A stretch of 64,000 nt of DNA from an uncultured Actinomycetes bacterium (GTDB taxonomy: Bacteria > Actinomycetota > Acidimicrobiia > Acidimicrobiales > RAAP-2), in NCBI GenBank assembly GCA_903893745.1, contig CAITNF010000016.1, forward strand, positions 49,503 to 113,502, written 5' to 3'. Below the pieces are notes generated by a model that was given only the letters and a program-made list of their open reading frames with translations, had not been told where the DNA came from and did no database searches. This document shows positions 35,091 to 45,511 of this stretch, in pieces. The stretch's first letter is position 1. Each line of letters starts with the position of its first letter. The position numbers and the translations under genes were made by a program.

Positions 35091-37907
35091 ATGGCTATCG
35101 CACCGCAGCGACTTGGAATTGGACTTCGTCGGTTTTTTACCACGGATGATCGGCATCCTTACGACGAGGTGGTGTGGGATCGTCGTGACGCACGCATTAC
35201 CAACTTTCGAGATGGATCAGTTGCCTTCGAGCAGTTGAACGTTGAAGTGCCCGCGAACTGGTCCTTTAACGCGACCAACATCCTCGCGCAGAAATACTTC
35301 CGCGGCACACTCGGTACGCCCGAGCGAGAGACCAGCTTGAAGCAAGTGGTCGATCGGATCGTGGACACGGTCACTCGATGGGGCATCGACGGCGACTACT
35401 TCCTTGACGAAGAAGAGGCCGAGACGTTTCGCGCCGAACTCAAGCATCTACTCATTACGCAAAAAGCGGCCTTCAACTCACCGGTGTGGTTCAACATTGG
35501 CGTGAAGGACGTGCCCCAACAGGGGAGTGCCTGTTTCATCTTGGCGGTTAACGACTCGATGCGATCGATTCTCAATTGGTACACCGAAGAGGGAACGATT
35601 TTCAAGGGTGGTTCGGGCGCGGGTGTCAACCTGTCGAAGATTCGTTCCAGCGCTGAAATGCTCGAAGGTGGTGGCACCGCCAGTGGACCTGTGTCATTCA
35701 TGCGTGGCGCCGACGCGTCGGCCGGAACGATTAAATCAGGTGGCAAGACTCGTCGAGCGGCGAAGATGGTCATCTTGGACGTGGATCACCCCGATATTGA
35801 AGAGTTCGTCTGGTGCAAGGCCAACGAGGAGAAGAAGGCCCGCGTGTTGCGCGACGCTGGATTCGACATGGACCTTGACGGCAAAGACGTGCACTCCATT
35901 CAGTACCAGAACGCCAATAACTCCGTTCGCGTGTCGGATGAGTTCATGGAGGCCGTCTTGGCGGACGCGGACTGGAATTTAGTCGCGCGTACCGACGGCC
36001 GCGTCGTGTCAACGGTGAAGGCTCGCGAACTGTGGCGCCAGATTGCTCGTGCTTCGTGGGAGTGCGCGGACCCGGGCCTGCAGTTCGACACCACGATTAA
36101 CAAGTGGCACACGTCGCCCAACACCGATCGGATCAATGGATCCAATCCCTGCTCGGAGTACATGCACATCGACAACTCGGCGTGCAACCTCGCGAGTTTG
36201 AACTTGATGAAGTACCTACGTAGCGACGGACATTTTGACGTGGAGGCTTTCAAGTCCTCAATTGACGTCCTCTTCACCGCACAAGAGATCATCGTGGGCG
36301 CGGCCGACTACCCCACCGAGAAGATTGGCATTAACTCTCGTAAGTTTCGTCAGCTTGGTTTGGGCTACGCCAACCTGGGTGCGCTGTTGATGGCGTCGGG
36401 GCTCGCGTACGACTCCGACGCTGGTCGCGCGTGGGCCGCTGCAATAACTGCGCTCATGACTGGTCACGCGTACGCGGTGAGTGCCCGAACTGCGGCGCGA
36501 CTGGGTGCACACGAAGGATTCGCCGAGAACGCGGAGCCGATGCTGAACGTGTTGCGCATGCACCGCGACGCCTCGTACCAGATTGACGAAGCATTCGCTC
36601 CGGCCGAAATTCTCCAAGCGGCCCAGCGCGACTGGGAAGAAGCGGTGGACCTCGGCACTCGTCACGGTGTGCGTAACGCCCAGGCTTCAGTACTGGCTCC
36701 GACCGGCACCATTGGACTGTTGATGGACTGCGACACGACGGGCATTGAACCCGACTTGGGTCTGGTGAAGTTTAAGAAGTTGGTCGGTGGCGGCAACATG
36801 TCCATTGTCAACCAGACTGTGCCGCGCGCGTTGCGCGTGTTGGGCTACTCCGAGGTTGAGGCGTTAGCCATTGAGGCCTATATCGACGAGAACAAGTCCA
36901 TCGTGGGAGCCCCGGGACTTCGTCCCGAGCACCTTCCGGTCTTCGCTTGTTCCATGGGTGATAACACGATTCACTACGGCGGTCACGTGAAGATGATGGG
37001 TGCCGTACAGCCGTTTATCTCGGGAGCAATCTCGAAGACGGTCAACATGCCCGAAGACGCCACGATTGAAGAGGTTGAGAATCTGCACCTTGACGCGTGG
37101 CGATTGGGCGTGAAGGCTGTGGCGATTTACCGTGACAACTGCAAAGTTGGCCAGCCCCTGTCAACGGCGAAGAAGGACGGCGAGGAGTCAACCTCCTCAA
37201 TGACCGCGACCGACTCAGTGGCGGCGGAGCTCTTTACCAAGATTGCGCAGCTGGAGCAGGCGCTCAATCTGGCCAAATCCGAAGGTTCCCACGTGGTTGT
37301 AGGGGCAGTTCGCGAACGGCTTCCACGTCGACGGGTGTCGACAACGTCAGCGTTCCGTGTCGCGGACTGCGAAGGCTACGTGACGGTGGGCGAATACGAA
37401 GATGGACGACCGGGCGAAGTCTTCATCAAGGTCTCCAAGCAGGGTTCGACGCTCGCGGGCATCATGGACGCCTTCTCAATCTCGATCAGCCTTGGTCTCC
37501 AGCACGGGGTGCCGTTGGCGACCTACGTGCGTAAGTACGTGAACATGAAGTTTGAGCCTTCGGGCATGACCGACGATGGCGAACTGCGCATCGCGACGTC
37601 ACTCGTGGACTACATCTTCCGACGACTCGCCCTGGACTACTTAAAGCCCAGTGAGCGCGAAGAGTTGGGCGTACTGTCGACGAGCGAGCGCATTCAGCCC
37701 ACGTTGCCCGAAGTTGCCGAGCAGGCCACGCCGACCATGGGTGTCAGCGTGCAGCCGACCTTGGTGGACATGAGCGAGAAGCCGGCGCCTCCGGCTCGAG
37801 CGCAGCAGACCGATGCGCCGATGTGCTTCCAGTGTGGTGACTCAATGCAGCGTGCCGGATCGTGTTACGTCTGCTCAAGTTGCGGAGCTACTAGCGGCTG
37901 CTCATGA
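35091..37907 (+). CDS. nrdJ: Vitamin B12-dependent (class II) ribonucleotide reductase
   Basis: Reduces ribonucleotides to deoxyribonucleotides using adenosylcobalamin to generate the thiyl radical. The 938-residue protein has the core motifs [20 protein letters not shown] and [26 protein letters not shown]-type region follows (about 740-860), then a Cys-rich C-terminal tail ([13 protein letters not shown]) that probably relays electrons to the active site. ATG 35091 has AAAAGGAA upstream; a longer in-frame reading falls in the leader. No ATP-cone is seen. The SDR gene starts inside its stop codon. Confidence 0.94.
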   Translation: MAIAPQRLGIGLRRFFTTDDRHPYDEVVWDRRDARITNFRDGSVAFEQLNVEVPANWSFNATNILAQKYFRGTLGTPERETSLKQVVDRIVDTVTRWGIDGDYFLDEEEAETFRAELKHLLITQKAAFNSPVWFNIGVKDVPQQGSACFILAVNDSMRSILNWYTEEGTIFKGGSGAGVNLSKIRSSAEMLEGGGTASGPVSFMRGADASAGTIKSGGKTRRAAKMVILDVDHPDIEEFVWCKANEEKKARVLRDAGFDMDLDGKDVHSIQYQNANNSVRVSDEFMEAVLADADWNLVARTDGRVVSTVKARELWRQIARASWECADPGLQFDTTINKWHTSPNTDRINGSNPCSEYMHIDNSACNLASLNLMKYLRSDGHFDVEAFKSSIDVLFTAQEIIVGAADYPTEKIGINSRKFRQLGLGYANLGALLMASGLAYDSDAGRAWAAAITALMTGHAYAVSARTAARLGAHEGFAENAEPMLNVLRMHRDASYQIDEAFAPAEILQAAQRDWEEAVDLGTRHGVRNAQASVLAPTGTIGLLMDCDTTGIEPDLGLVKFKKLVGGGNMSIVNQTVPRALRVLGYSEVEALAIEAYIDENKSIVGAPGLRPEHLPVFACSMGDNTIHYGGHVKMMGAVQPFISGAISKTVNMPEDATIEEVENLHLDAWRLGVKAVAIYRDNCKVGQPLSTAKKDGEESTSSMTATDSVAAELFTKIAQLEQALNLAKSEGSHVVVGAVRERLPRRRVSTTSAFRVADCEGYVTVGEYEDGRPGEVFIKVSKQGSTLAGIMDAFSISISLGLQHGVPLATYVRKYVNMKFEPSGMTDDGELRIATSLVDYIFRRLALDYLKPSEREELGVLSTSERIQPTLPEVAEQATPTMGVSVQPTLVDMSEKPAPPARAQQTDAPMCFQCGDSMQRAGSCYVCSSCGATSGCS

Positions 37908-38692
37908 TTCTCGATCTCTTTCGCCTCGACGGCCAGGTCGCGGTGGTGACCGGCGCCGGTCGAGGAATCGGGGCGGCTAGTGCGCTGGCGTTGGCTGAAT
38001 GTGGGGCCGACGTGGTTATTGCGTCGCGCACCGCGAGTGATTTAGAGAGCGTGGTCGAGCAGATCACCGCGACGGGTCGTCGAGCGGTCGCGGTGACCGC
38101 CGACCTTTCCAATCTCGATGAGGTACGCGGTCTCGCTGAAGTGGCGGCGAACACGTTTGGTCGGCTCGACATCGTGGTTAATAACGTCGGTGGAGCAATT
38201 CCGCTGCCGTTCATGGATACGACACCGGAGTATCTCGAAGAGGCGTTCCACTTCAACGTCGCCACGGCACACGCGCTTAACCTCGCGGCGGTACCACTCA
38301 TGGTGCAACAGGGTGGTGGCGCAATCATCAATATCTCGTCGGTGATGGGGCGAGTCGCGGGCCGAGGCTACGCCGCGTACGGCGCCTCCAAAGCCGCCCT
38401 GTCCCACTACACCCGCTTGATTAGTAAAGACCTCGCTCCCAAAATTCGCGTGAACGCGATCGCGGCGGGATCGACGGCGACGTCGGCGCTCGAAATTGTA
38501 ACGTCGACGCCCGAACTGAAGTCGATGATGGAGGACCTCACGCCGTTACACCGGATAGCTGACGCACAAGAGATTGCGGCGGCCGTTGTGTATCTCGCGT
38601 CGTCCGCTGGCGCGTTCTTGACGGGCAAGGTGTTGGAAATTGATGGCGGCACTGATATGCCCTCTCTCGATTTCGGGCTGCCCGACCTGTAA
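37904..38692 (+). CDS. SDR-family oxidoreductase
   Basis: Short-chain dehydrogenase/reductase with an NAD(P)-binding Rossmann fold; substrate unknown. The 262-residue protein has the cofactor motif TGAGRGIG (about 16-23), NNVGG, the catalytic YAAYGASK (Tyr and Lys) and the terminal [14 protein letters not shown]. It overlaps nrdJ by 4 nt, so it is translated from the nrdJ message, an unusual partner for a reductase. Confidence 0.85.
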   Translation: MILDLFRLDGQVAVVTGAGRGIGAASALALAECGADVVIASRTASDLESVVEQITATGRRAVAVTADLSNLDEVRGLAEVAANTFGRLDIVVNNVGGAIPLPFMDTTPEYLEEAFHFNVATAHALNLAAVPLMVQQGGGAIINISSVMGRVAGRGYAAYGASKAALSHYTRLISKDLAPKIRVNAIAAGSTATSALEIVTSTPELKSMMEDLTPLHRIADAQEIAAAVVYLASSAGAFLTGKVLEIDGGTDMPSLDFGLPDL

Positions 38693-38785
38693 CTGCACGA
38701 ATCGAATCGTGTTACGGAGGTAAAGCTCGGCACGGGGCTCGACTAATCACGTGGTGCACGCCAGGGAGATGGTGACGACGACCAC

Positions 38786-38791
38786 TACACT
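38786..38791 (+). promoter_or_regulatory. Leaderless-type -10 box of the secreted-protein gene
   Basis: Reads TACACT, ending 6 nt before GTG 38798. Confidence 0.45.
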
Positions 38792-38797
38792 TCGGAC

Positions 38798-39289
38798 GTG
38801 ACCAGACGACCACTGTCATTCCGCAACAAAGTCAGCCTGCTGGGGGCGGTCGTGATGGCCCTGAGCCTGGCGGGGGCGCCGAGCGGAGCCTTTGGCGCAA
38901 CGCCAAGTCAACACATCGATACCACCGTCGTCACGTCGTTGGTGAACTTTGAGTTCAACGCTTTTTTCGGGCCACCGTTTCCCGTGATCTCGTGTGAGCT
39001 CGACCATAATTTTAAAAGTCCGGGGGCCAAGCCGTTTTCCCAGGCGTACTGCATGTCGAGCACACCGAAGTTCACCCATCACGTGGTGATGATGACCTCG
39101 GGCGCGCTGAAGAAGTGCGTGGGCGCCACGTGCGGTTCGAATCCCGGGTTAGGCACCCCCGATTTTGCCCCGGGCACCATGGTGAAATCTGGACCGTTCA
39201 CCTGCGCGGTGTTGAAAAAGGCGGTGAAGTGCACGGTGGCCAGTGGTCACGGATTCACCTTTACACTGAGTACCATTACGAAAATCTAA
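38798..39289 (+). CDS. Secreted Cys-containing protein
   Basis: The 163-residue protein has a Sec signal peptide (basic MTRRPLSFRNK, then a hydrophobic segment to about residue 34 ending AFGA). The mature part has six Cys, enough for three disulfides. Its layout CVGATC, GTMVKSGPFTCAVLKKAVKC and GHGFTFT resembles secreted actinobacterial proteins with an F-C...V-C...GHGF core (DUF6636-like, by memory). Function unknown. Confidence 0.75.
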   Translation: MTRRPLSFRNKVSLLGAVVMALSLAGAPSGAFGATPSQHIDTTVVTSLVNFEFNAFFGPPFPVISCELDHNFKSPGAKPFSQAYCMSSTPKFTHHVVMMTSGALKKCVGATCGSNPGLGTPDFAPGTMVKSGPFTCAVLKKAVKCTVASGHGFTFTLSTITKI

Positions 39290-39330
39290 GCCGCCAACGA
39301 AGCTGCGCGGTGCAACTGATTGGATGACTC

Positions 39331-39852
39331 ATGAAGAAAATTGTCACGGTGTTGATGTTGGTTGGTACGTCCCTCGGTCTCTTTGTCGGAGTTAGCGCAG
39401 CTTCGACGTCGAGCGTGCAGGCGCAGGTCAAATTTAAGATCTACTCGCCAACAACTTTTGCGGGTTTTGCGCTTAAGGCTTTTGCGTTAAGTGATGGCAC
39501 CACGTGCTCGGATCATGCTCAGGTTGCCTTCATGCTGGGCGGCAAGGGCACGTTTGGCAATAGTTATCCGGGAGTGAATATTTTTGAAAAAGCCGCCCAC
39601 ACCTGCAATAGCGGAACTGGCTTCAACAAGCAGATCGCCACGGTGCTGATTCGCGGACATCGAGCGCAGGTCTGGAGCAACTGTGCCGGGGTCGCCGCAG
39701 GACAGTGTGGAGCGGCTCAAGTGAAGCGCAATGGTGGACTGGTGACCTGGACTGTTCCGGCGGTGAGTGGTTTTCGCGCCACTACCGTGAGCGTCACTAC
39801 GTACAACCTGGCCTACTCCGTACTCTTGGCGGTCGCGCGAGGCATTAAATAG
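39331..39852 (+). CDS. Secreted hypothetical protein
   Basis: The 173-residue protein has a clear Sec signal peptide (MKKIVTVLMLVGTSLGLFVG, cleavage near residue 24). The mature domain contains four Cys (TTCSD, HTCNS, SNCAG, GQCGA) and alternates short hydrophobic and Gly/Ser-rich strands. I do not recognise the fold. It follows the other secreted-protein gene by 41 nt on the same strand, so they may act together. Confidence 0.7.
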   Translation: MKKIVTVLMLVGTSLGLFVGVSAASTSSVQAQVKFKIYSPTTFAGFALKAFALSDGTTCSDHAQVAFMLGGKGTFGNSYPGVNIFEKAAHTCNSGTGFNKQIATVLIRGHRAQVWSNCAGVAAGQCGAAQVKRNGGLVTWTVPAVSGFRATTVSVTTYNLAYSVLLAVARGIK

Positions 39853-39933
39853 CCTCTCGCAGTTCGATGCAGTTTGATCACCCCAGGTCACTTCAATTCG
39901 TGACGTGATGCAGGGTCTGGCGTGATGCTGGAG

Positions 39934-41625
39934 CTACTGCAGTGGGCCCAAGGGCCAGCGTTGTAGTTGCGAGGTACTCAACGTCTGGGGCGTTGAGGTG
40001 AAGGCGTCAACGAGCCAGTAGTCGGCGCGATTAGGGGCCCAGGTCCATCGGGTGGGTGTAATAGTGACCGTCGCACTCGCGCCAGGGGCTAGCGGGAATA
40101 CCCCTTGACTCAACGTGGCATCCCAGAAACCGCTGGGGTGCGATCCTCCGAGCGCCACCATGAAGTGTGGGGTGGCGTTCTGTGTCGTGTTGTTGTGGAC
40201 GGTTAGTTGAATGGAAGTAAAGACGTGATAGTTGTTACTGGTCTGTACCGGTCCAACCGTGATGGATAACGGGGCTCGACTTAACGCCAACGTGGCGAGT
40301 AAGACGGTCGCGATCCATGGGGCGGTGCCCAGTAGTCGTCGTACCCACGCGGGCATTGTCACGCGAGCCTGAGCACCGACCGAGGTAACGCTCAGACCCG
40401 CCAGAATGGCTGCGGGAAAGAAATTCAACAGGTAGTTCGAAATGCTCCGACCGGGAATGAACAGTACGAGGGGCAAGAGGAAGAGCCACGCACGCTTCAT
40501 CGTGGGGTACCACAGGATCATGGCTAGTAATAGGGCGCCGAGTGCGACCACGCCCGCAACCCACAGCAAGCGCAGGTCAACACCGCGGACGAAGCCGTGC
40601 AGGGCCAGTGCAATGAGACCCTGCCCGTCGGGCACCAATGGACGACGCAGGGGCAACAACACACCGTCGAGCCACGCGCGGGGGCCCCAAATTATGAAGG
40701 GTGAATTGACGAGGCCAAACGTGCCCAGGGTTAGCAACCCGTAGCGCAACGGGGTGCGCAGCCCTCCAGTCTGGTGAGCTCGCGCTTCTAGGGCAACACC
40801 AAGCAGCAAGAACGGTAGACAGAACCAGGGGCTCTGTTTGATCGAGCACGCCACACCAAGTGCGACGGGACTGATCCAACGTTCGATCCCCGACGAATTA
40901 AACGCTGCAAATCGGTCCCAGCGCCACACCGCCACGACGAGAAAGGGTACCCATAGCGCGTCGGTGCCGCCGTTCGCGAACGTCCACATGTACGCGTTGG
41001 CGAGCAGCAAGAGCGGAGCAATCCAGCGCAGTGGCTTGTCTAAGAATGCGTAGAGTGCGACGGCGGCAATAATCCATGAACCCAGATCGAGCCAGTCGGT
41101 GGTGAGGTGGTGGACCCCAAGCGAGTGCAGCGCACTTTGGAAGATGAAGGACCCCGCCGGATACGAGACCTGCGTGACGTGACCGCCACCGAGCAGGTAG
41201 GTCCAGAAATTTGCCGCGGGATGAAGTAGAGCATCCGCGGGAGCCATCGAGGAACTGTAGGGATTGTGGCCGTGCAAAAAGAGTCGGGTCGCGACATCGT
41301 TGAAGGCGGCCGAGTCGGTGGTGTAAAAGTTACGCGCGGCAATATTGGCACCTTGGCCCGCCAGCACCGCGAGCACCGATGCCGCCATCGCAAAATGTCC
41401 CGCGAGTGAGGATCGTTCTTGACGCAGCCACAGCCAACCCAGTCCCAGAATTCCCACGCCAACCAGGGCGGGTGCGAGAAGCGCGTCGCCCGGCCACGAC
41501 GACCACTGGCTCCAAATATCGAGGCCGAACGTCGTGATGGCGAGCCAGACCAGACTCCAGGTGGCTCGCTGGACGAGCTCACTCGACTCGTTGGCGTTAA
41601 AGAGGTTCACGGGAACATCGCCCAC
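39934..41625 (-). CDS. Multi-pass glycosyltransferase-like membrane protein with C-terminal extracytoplasmic domain
   Basis: The 563-residue protein has about 11-12 transmembrane helices and the loop RNFYTTDSAAFNDVATRLFLHGHNPYSSS early on. That layout is typical of GT-C/GT87-like enzymes using polyprenyl-phosphate sugars. The last 120 residues form a beta-rich segment (PLSITVGPVQTSNNYHVFTS onward), probably outside the cell. It is the third gene of the mptB operon, overlapping the previous one by 19 nt. Donor and acceptor are unknown. Confidence 0.7.
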   Translation of the reverse strand: MGDVPVNLFNANESSELVQRATWSLVWLAITTFGLDIWSQWSSWPGDALLAPALVGVGILGLGWLWLRQERSSLAGHFAMAASVLAVLAGQGANIAARNFYTTDSAAFNDVATRLFLHGHNPYSSSMAPADALLHPAANFWTYLLGGGHVTQVSYPAGSFIFQSALHSLGVHHLTTDWLDLGSWIIAAVALYAFLDKPLRWIAPLLLLANAYMWTFANGGTDALWVPFLVVAVWRWDRFAAFNSSGIERWISPVALGVACSIKQSPWFCLPFLLLGVALEARAHQTGGLRTPLRYGLLTLGTFGLVNSPFIIWGPRAWLDGVLLPLRRPLVPDGQGLIALALHGFVRGVDLRLLWVAGVVALGALLLAMILWYPTMKRAWLFLLPLVLFIPGRSISNYLLNFFPAAILAGLSVTSVGAQARVTMPAWVRRLLGTAPWIATVLLATLALSRAPLSITVGPVQTSNNYHVFTSIQLTVHNNTTQNATPHFMVALGGSHPSGFWDATLSQGVFPLAPGASATVTITPTRWTWAPNRADYWLVDAFTSTPQTLSTSQLQRWPLGPLQ

Positions 41626-42731
41626 GAACTGATCTCTTCAAAGGTCATGACGATGAGTAAAAGTACCGAGGTCGCCATGAGGGCACGATAACGCCATCCA
41701 GACCAGCGCGCCGCCACCGCAATCGTCATGGGGAAAATCTGCATGATGAAGCGAGGCCGCAGGCCCACTGGCGCTGCCACCGCAAAGAGCAGCAGGGCAC
41801 TCGTGGCGTACGCCACCAGCGCCAACGGCTGGCGGTCTTTTACAACAATCCATAGCCCCAGGGCACTGACGATCGTGCCGATCAGCAGCATGTACCCCGT
41901 CAAGGTGGGTGAGAGAGGATTGAAGAGGAATTGAGTAATGATGCGCACCGGGTAAAGAAGCGAGGGGTAGCTATCCCAACCTCCCCGTTCTGTCAGTCGC
42001 CACGCATCAAAGTGGCCGGTGTGCGCCCAGAGGTAGCCCATCCACCCAATAAATCCCAGGGGCGCAAGTATCGGCGCGACGAGCGATGACCAGTTTCGAT
42101 GTTTGATGATGGCCACCAATGAGCAGACGGCGCAGGTCACGACGAAGGCCAGCCCCACTGGTGAGGTAATGGTGGCGAGTGCGCCAAAGATTCCTGCCCA
42201 CCACCAGCGCCGGCGAACGAGCGCTAACAGTCCAAGAGCCAAGAAGGTGATGAGGAAGCCTTCTGAATAAATAAGACTAAAGACAAAACTTCCTGGACTC
42301 AGCGCAAAGAGCACGGTCGCCCGTCTGGCTTGCTCGACGGTGCCTATTTCCTTAGCGAGAAGACCAACGCACACGACCGCCACCATTCCGGTGAGGGCAC
42401 TGATAACGAGGCCCACGACAGCGGGGGAGAGTCGCTCGCCCAGTGAGAACACTCGAAGAACGAAAGGGAAGAATGGGAAAAACGCGGTCGTGTTGGCGGC
42501 AACGTGACCGTGCACCATAGGCAAATGTTGAGGCCAACCATGTTGGGTCGCGCGCAAAAACCACTTACCGTCCCAGACCGAGAGGTGCGCGACGAGTCCT
42601 TGATGATCAACGAGGTCGGCGATGAGTACAAAGACGAGCGTCGCGAGTCGGGCGATGAGGTAGATGATGAGTCCCGGTCGCGCCCACGCCATGTTCTTGC
42701 GGGTAACTCGAGCGAGCGAACTAGTCAGCAT
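41607..42731 (-). CDS. PIG-V-like membrane mannosyltransferase homologue
   Basis: The 374-residue protein has about 8-9 transmembrane helices. It has the loop VWDGKWFLRATQHGWPQHL, with an acidic residue before a W-x-L/Y segment as in PIG-V and related GT-C enzymes, and a later FFPFFPFVLR segment. It is a paralogue of the gene at 44366-45511, sharing the WD-x-x-W-F/Y-L and FFP-x-x-P segments and the DPVG/SPVG region. It overlaps mptB by 11 nt. Confidence 0.72.
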   Translation of the reverse strand: MLTSSLARVTRKNMAWARPGLIIYLIARLATLVFVLIADLVDHQGLVAHLSVWDGKWFLRATQHGWPQHLPMVHGHVAANTTAFFPFFPFVLRVFSLGERLSPAVVGLVISALTGMVAVVCVGLLAKEIGTVEQARRATVLFALSPGSFVFSLIYSEGFLITFLALGLLALVRRRWWWAGIFGALATITSPVGLAFVVTCAVCSLVAIIKHRNWSSLVAPILAPLGFIGWMGYLWAHTGHFDAWRLTERGGWDSYPSLLYPVRIITQFLFNPLSPTLTGYMLLIGTIVSALGLWIVVKDRQPLALVAYATSALLLFAVAAPVGLRPRFIMQIFPMTIAVAARWSGWRYRALMATSVLLLIVMTFEEISSWAMFP

Positions 42732-44184
42732 GAGTGAGTTGATCGACGCGTTCGAGGATGCGTCGTGGGCCGTGCGACATAAAGAACCAGATTAGGGCCC
42801 CAATGATCAAGGGACCCACCACGTAAAAACCATTCCCGCCAATCATCATGGTGCCGCCCGCTCCTACCAACAGTGGCGTGCCCGCAGCGAGCAGGGCGAG
42901 AAACTTCGAACGCTGCATGCTCGTGACCGCCAGAGCGCTGAGTCCCCAGAAGCAATACCAGGGCCACACCACGGGACTCGCCACCACAATGATCAGCAAC
43001 GCCGCCCCAATCATGGTCACCGTATTGGTCACTTTGGTGTGTCGCACGAGCCAGAGAACGAAGAGTACGGCCGCCAGTTCGCTGACCTCTTGGGTCACGG
43101 TAATAACCAACGAAGTAGGTACGTGCAGACCCACCGCGTGCAGCATCGACGCCAGCAATGTGCCGAGCGAAACCACGGGCGTAATAAGAATTCGCAGCTC
43201 GGTGGGAATTTTCAAGGTGCTCGGTGACAGCCACGTCCAGCCGTAGCCGCTGATTTGCGTGAGGATGACAATCACGCTCGCGGGGATCGCTACCACCTCA
43301 GCGATGGCGCGAACCCTTGCTCGCGTCGTCAACTGGCCAAGTGCGCCAGCCACGAGAAACACCAGTACGACGAGTGCGGAGATCTTGATGCAGGCGGCCA
43401 GTCCAACCAAAACGAGTCCCCAACGCGCGTAGCGCGGGTAGATCGCGACGCCGAGCAGCATGAGACCGAGCATGAGCGTGTCATTGTGGGCCGAAGCGAC
43501 CTCAGTGACCAGAGCCGCGGGGCTGAGTAGCACTAACCAAAGTGCAATGCCGGAGTCGGTTGCCAATCGTCGAGTCAAGAGAACGACCGCGACCACTAGT
43601 AACACGATGCCGGGCAGTTCCGCGGCGCGAAGTACGAGGATCTGCGCGGTGTAAGAGTTTCCGGTGAGCTTGACGAGCAGTCGCGAGAACTGCACGAAGA
43701 GTGGACCATACGGCGAAGTGGTGTGATGCCACACGGAGGCGATTGAAGTGAGGGCTGGACCGTGCAGGACTGAATCGGGTGCTACGCGATAGGGATTGAG
43801 ACCGCGACTCGCGATTTCACTCTGGGCGACGTAGCTATAGAGGTCGCGACTAAAGAGTGGTACGCCGAGAAAGAGCGGTGTCGCCCACGTTCCAAAGACG
43901 CTGAGGGCCCGACGCAGTGAGAGTTCACCCACGGCGGCCAATGCTCCGACGCCTAGCCAACTGATCGTTAGACCCGCCATGCAGAGATAGAACACGACGT
44001 GGGCGGTGCCGTAACTCGTGGCGGGGAGGCGGAGCCACCAATGAAACGATGCCGGCTCAGGTTTTGAGGCAATGGCACTGGAACAGAGGACGAGACCGAG
44101 CGAACTCAGCGTGCCCAGCGCCACCCACCATCGCCATTGAGCTGCCAACGCGGCGAGCCGGGCGAACGGTTGGGGCATTGGCAT
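42721..44184 (-). CDS. mptB: Alpha-1,6-mannopyranosyltransferase, MptB-like
   Basis: Polyprenyl-phosphomannose-dependent GT-C mannosyltransferase of the type that starts the alpha-1,6-mannan backbone of lipomannan in actinobacteria. The 487-residue protein has the family-typical LFSRDLYSYVAQSEIASRGLNPYR loop (quoted in two parts: FSRDLYSYVAQSE and SRGLNPYRVAP) and about 13 helices. GAGAGGG lies upstream of the ATG. It leads a three-gene operon with two other membrane transferases and is divergent from a fourth. Confidence 0.82.
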   Translation of the reverse strand: MPMPQPFARLAALAAQWRWWVALGTLSSLGLVLCSSAIASKPEPASFHWWLRLPATSYGTAHVVFYLCMAGLTISWLGVGALAAVGELSLRRALSVFGTWATPLFLGVPLFSRDLYSYVAQSEIASRGLNPYRVAPDSVLHGPALTSIASVWHHTTSPYGPLFVQFSRLLVKLTGNSYTAQILVLRAAELPGIVLLVVAVVLLTRRLATDSGIALWLVLLSPAALVTEVASAHNDTLMLGLMLLGVAIYPRYARWGLVLVGLAACIKISALVVLVFLVAGALGQLTTRARVRAIAEVVAIPASVIVILTQISGYGWTWLSPSTLKIPTELRILITPVVSLGTLLASMLHAVGLHVPTSLVITVTQEVSELAAVLFVLWLVRHTKVTNTVTMIGAALLIIVVASPVVWPWYCFWGLSALAVTSMQRSKFLALLAAGTPLLVGAGGTMMIGGNGFYVVGPLIIGALIWFFMSHGPRRILERVDQLTHAD

Positions 44185-44365
44185 CGAACTGACCCTCTCA
44201 TCGTTGTCGGCGCCCGTGTTACTACGCCGACCTCGGTGGCAAATCTAGTCGTCGAGGCATCGCGGTGGCGAGAAGTACTCGTAAATTTCCCTGGTCCTTA
44301 GAGTAATGTCGAGATTCGTGCGAAGGACGGCCGACACGCCCTTTGAATCGACGTGAGTAGGCGTG

Positions 44366-45511
44366 ATGAGCGGTGATGAGTCAGCGAGTCGAATAGTGCC
44401 TACTTCGAGACGAACCCAAGTCACGAACGTCCTGCAACAGTCATTACAGCCGCTAGGAATTTTCGTTCTTTCGCGCGTGGCGGTCTACGCAATCTTTGCG
44501 GCTGTAGCTATGGCCACGCGGCGCTCAATTATCCAGTTCTTGGTGGGCTGGGACTCTCGCTGGTACTTGATGATCGCTCACTACGGCTACGTCCACGTTG
44601 TTCCCCCCGGACACGGCAACAGTGCGCAGTGCGACTTGGGGTTCTTTCCTCTGATTCCCTTGGCGATTCGAGGCGTGCACGGGTTGACCGGGCTTGGATT
44701 CACCGTGTCGGGACTCGTGACGTCATCGCTGTTCAGTCTGTTGGGGGCCGTCGCGGTGTGGTGGATGGTGCGTGACGTCGATGATGCCCACGCAGCAAAT
44801 AGAGCAACGGCCTTGATTATGCTGTCGCCGGCAGCATTTGTGCTTTCGATGGTGTACTCCGAGGGTGCCATCATCTTTTTTGTGTCGTGTTCGATACTGG
44901 CGCTACGTCGACAGTGGTGGCTAACGGGTGGGCTCTTCGCTGCGCTGGCGACCGTCTGTGATCCCGTGGGGGTGGCCGCGGTAGCGCCGTGCGTCATTGC
45001 GGCCCTCATCGCGATTCGACGTGCGCATCAGTGGCGAGCGCTCGTGGCCCCCCTCGTCGCGCCACTCGGAGTACTGACCTTTTTCGGTTATCTCTGGGCG
45101 CATACTGGCTCACCATTCACTTGGTTTCACGCGCAACGAGTTGGTTGGCAACGCGGTCACCTCGGTACTGGCGTCGTCCAGTCGGTGCTTCAGACCATCG
45201 CGCACGGATTCGCAAATCTCAATCCACCGGTCAAGGTCGCCAGCTTGGTGCTGGTTATTGGACTGCTCATTGTGTGGTTTCGTAACCGGCCTCCGCACAC
45301 CTGGACCGCTTACGTGGTGGGCGTGTTGGTCCTTGGATCGCTGTCGCCAATCGTTGGTGTATCGCCCCGCCTGTTGTTGCGGGCCTTTCCGCTCTTTGCC
45401 ATAGCGGGAGCGCGACTTCCTCGTCAGTGGTTTGAGGTGATGCTCGGACTCAGCATTGTGTCAATGGCGGCGTTAGCGGTGGTATCAACCAGTAACTTTT
45501 GGACGCCCTAG
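44366..45511 (+). CDS. PIG-V-like membrane mannosyltransferase homologue
   Basis: The 381-residue protein has about 8-9 transmembrane helices and the conserved loop VGWDSRWYLMIAHYGYVHVV followed by DLGFFPLIPLAIRG. The YSEGA motif in helix 4 matches YSEGF in its paralogue at 41607-42731. The start is taken as ATG 44366; the preceding GTG (44363) is an alternative. It is divergent from mptB, with which it shares a 180-bp upstream region. Its 3' end overlaps the convergent MFS gene by 4 nt. Confidence 0.72.
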   Translation: MSGDESASRIVPTSRRTQVTNVLQQSLQPLGIFVLSRVAVYAIFAAVAMATRRSIIQFLVGWDSRWYLMIAHYGYVHVVPPGHGNSAQCDLGFFPLIPLAIRGVHGLTGLGFTVSGLVTSSLFSLLGAVAVWWMVRDVDDAHAANRATALIMLSPAAFVLSMVYSEGAIIFFVSCSILALRRQWWLTGGLFAALATVCDPVGVAAVAPCVIAALIAIRRAHQWRALVAPLVAPLGVLTFFGYLWAHTGSPFTWFHAQRVGWQRGHLGTGVVQSVLQTIAHGFANLNPPVKVASLVLVIGLLIVWFRNRPPHTWTAYVVGVLVLGSLSPIVGVSPRLLLRAFPLFAIAGARLPRQWFEVMLGLSIVSMAALAVVSTSNFWTP

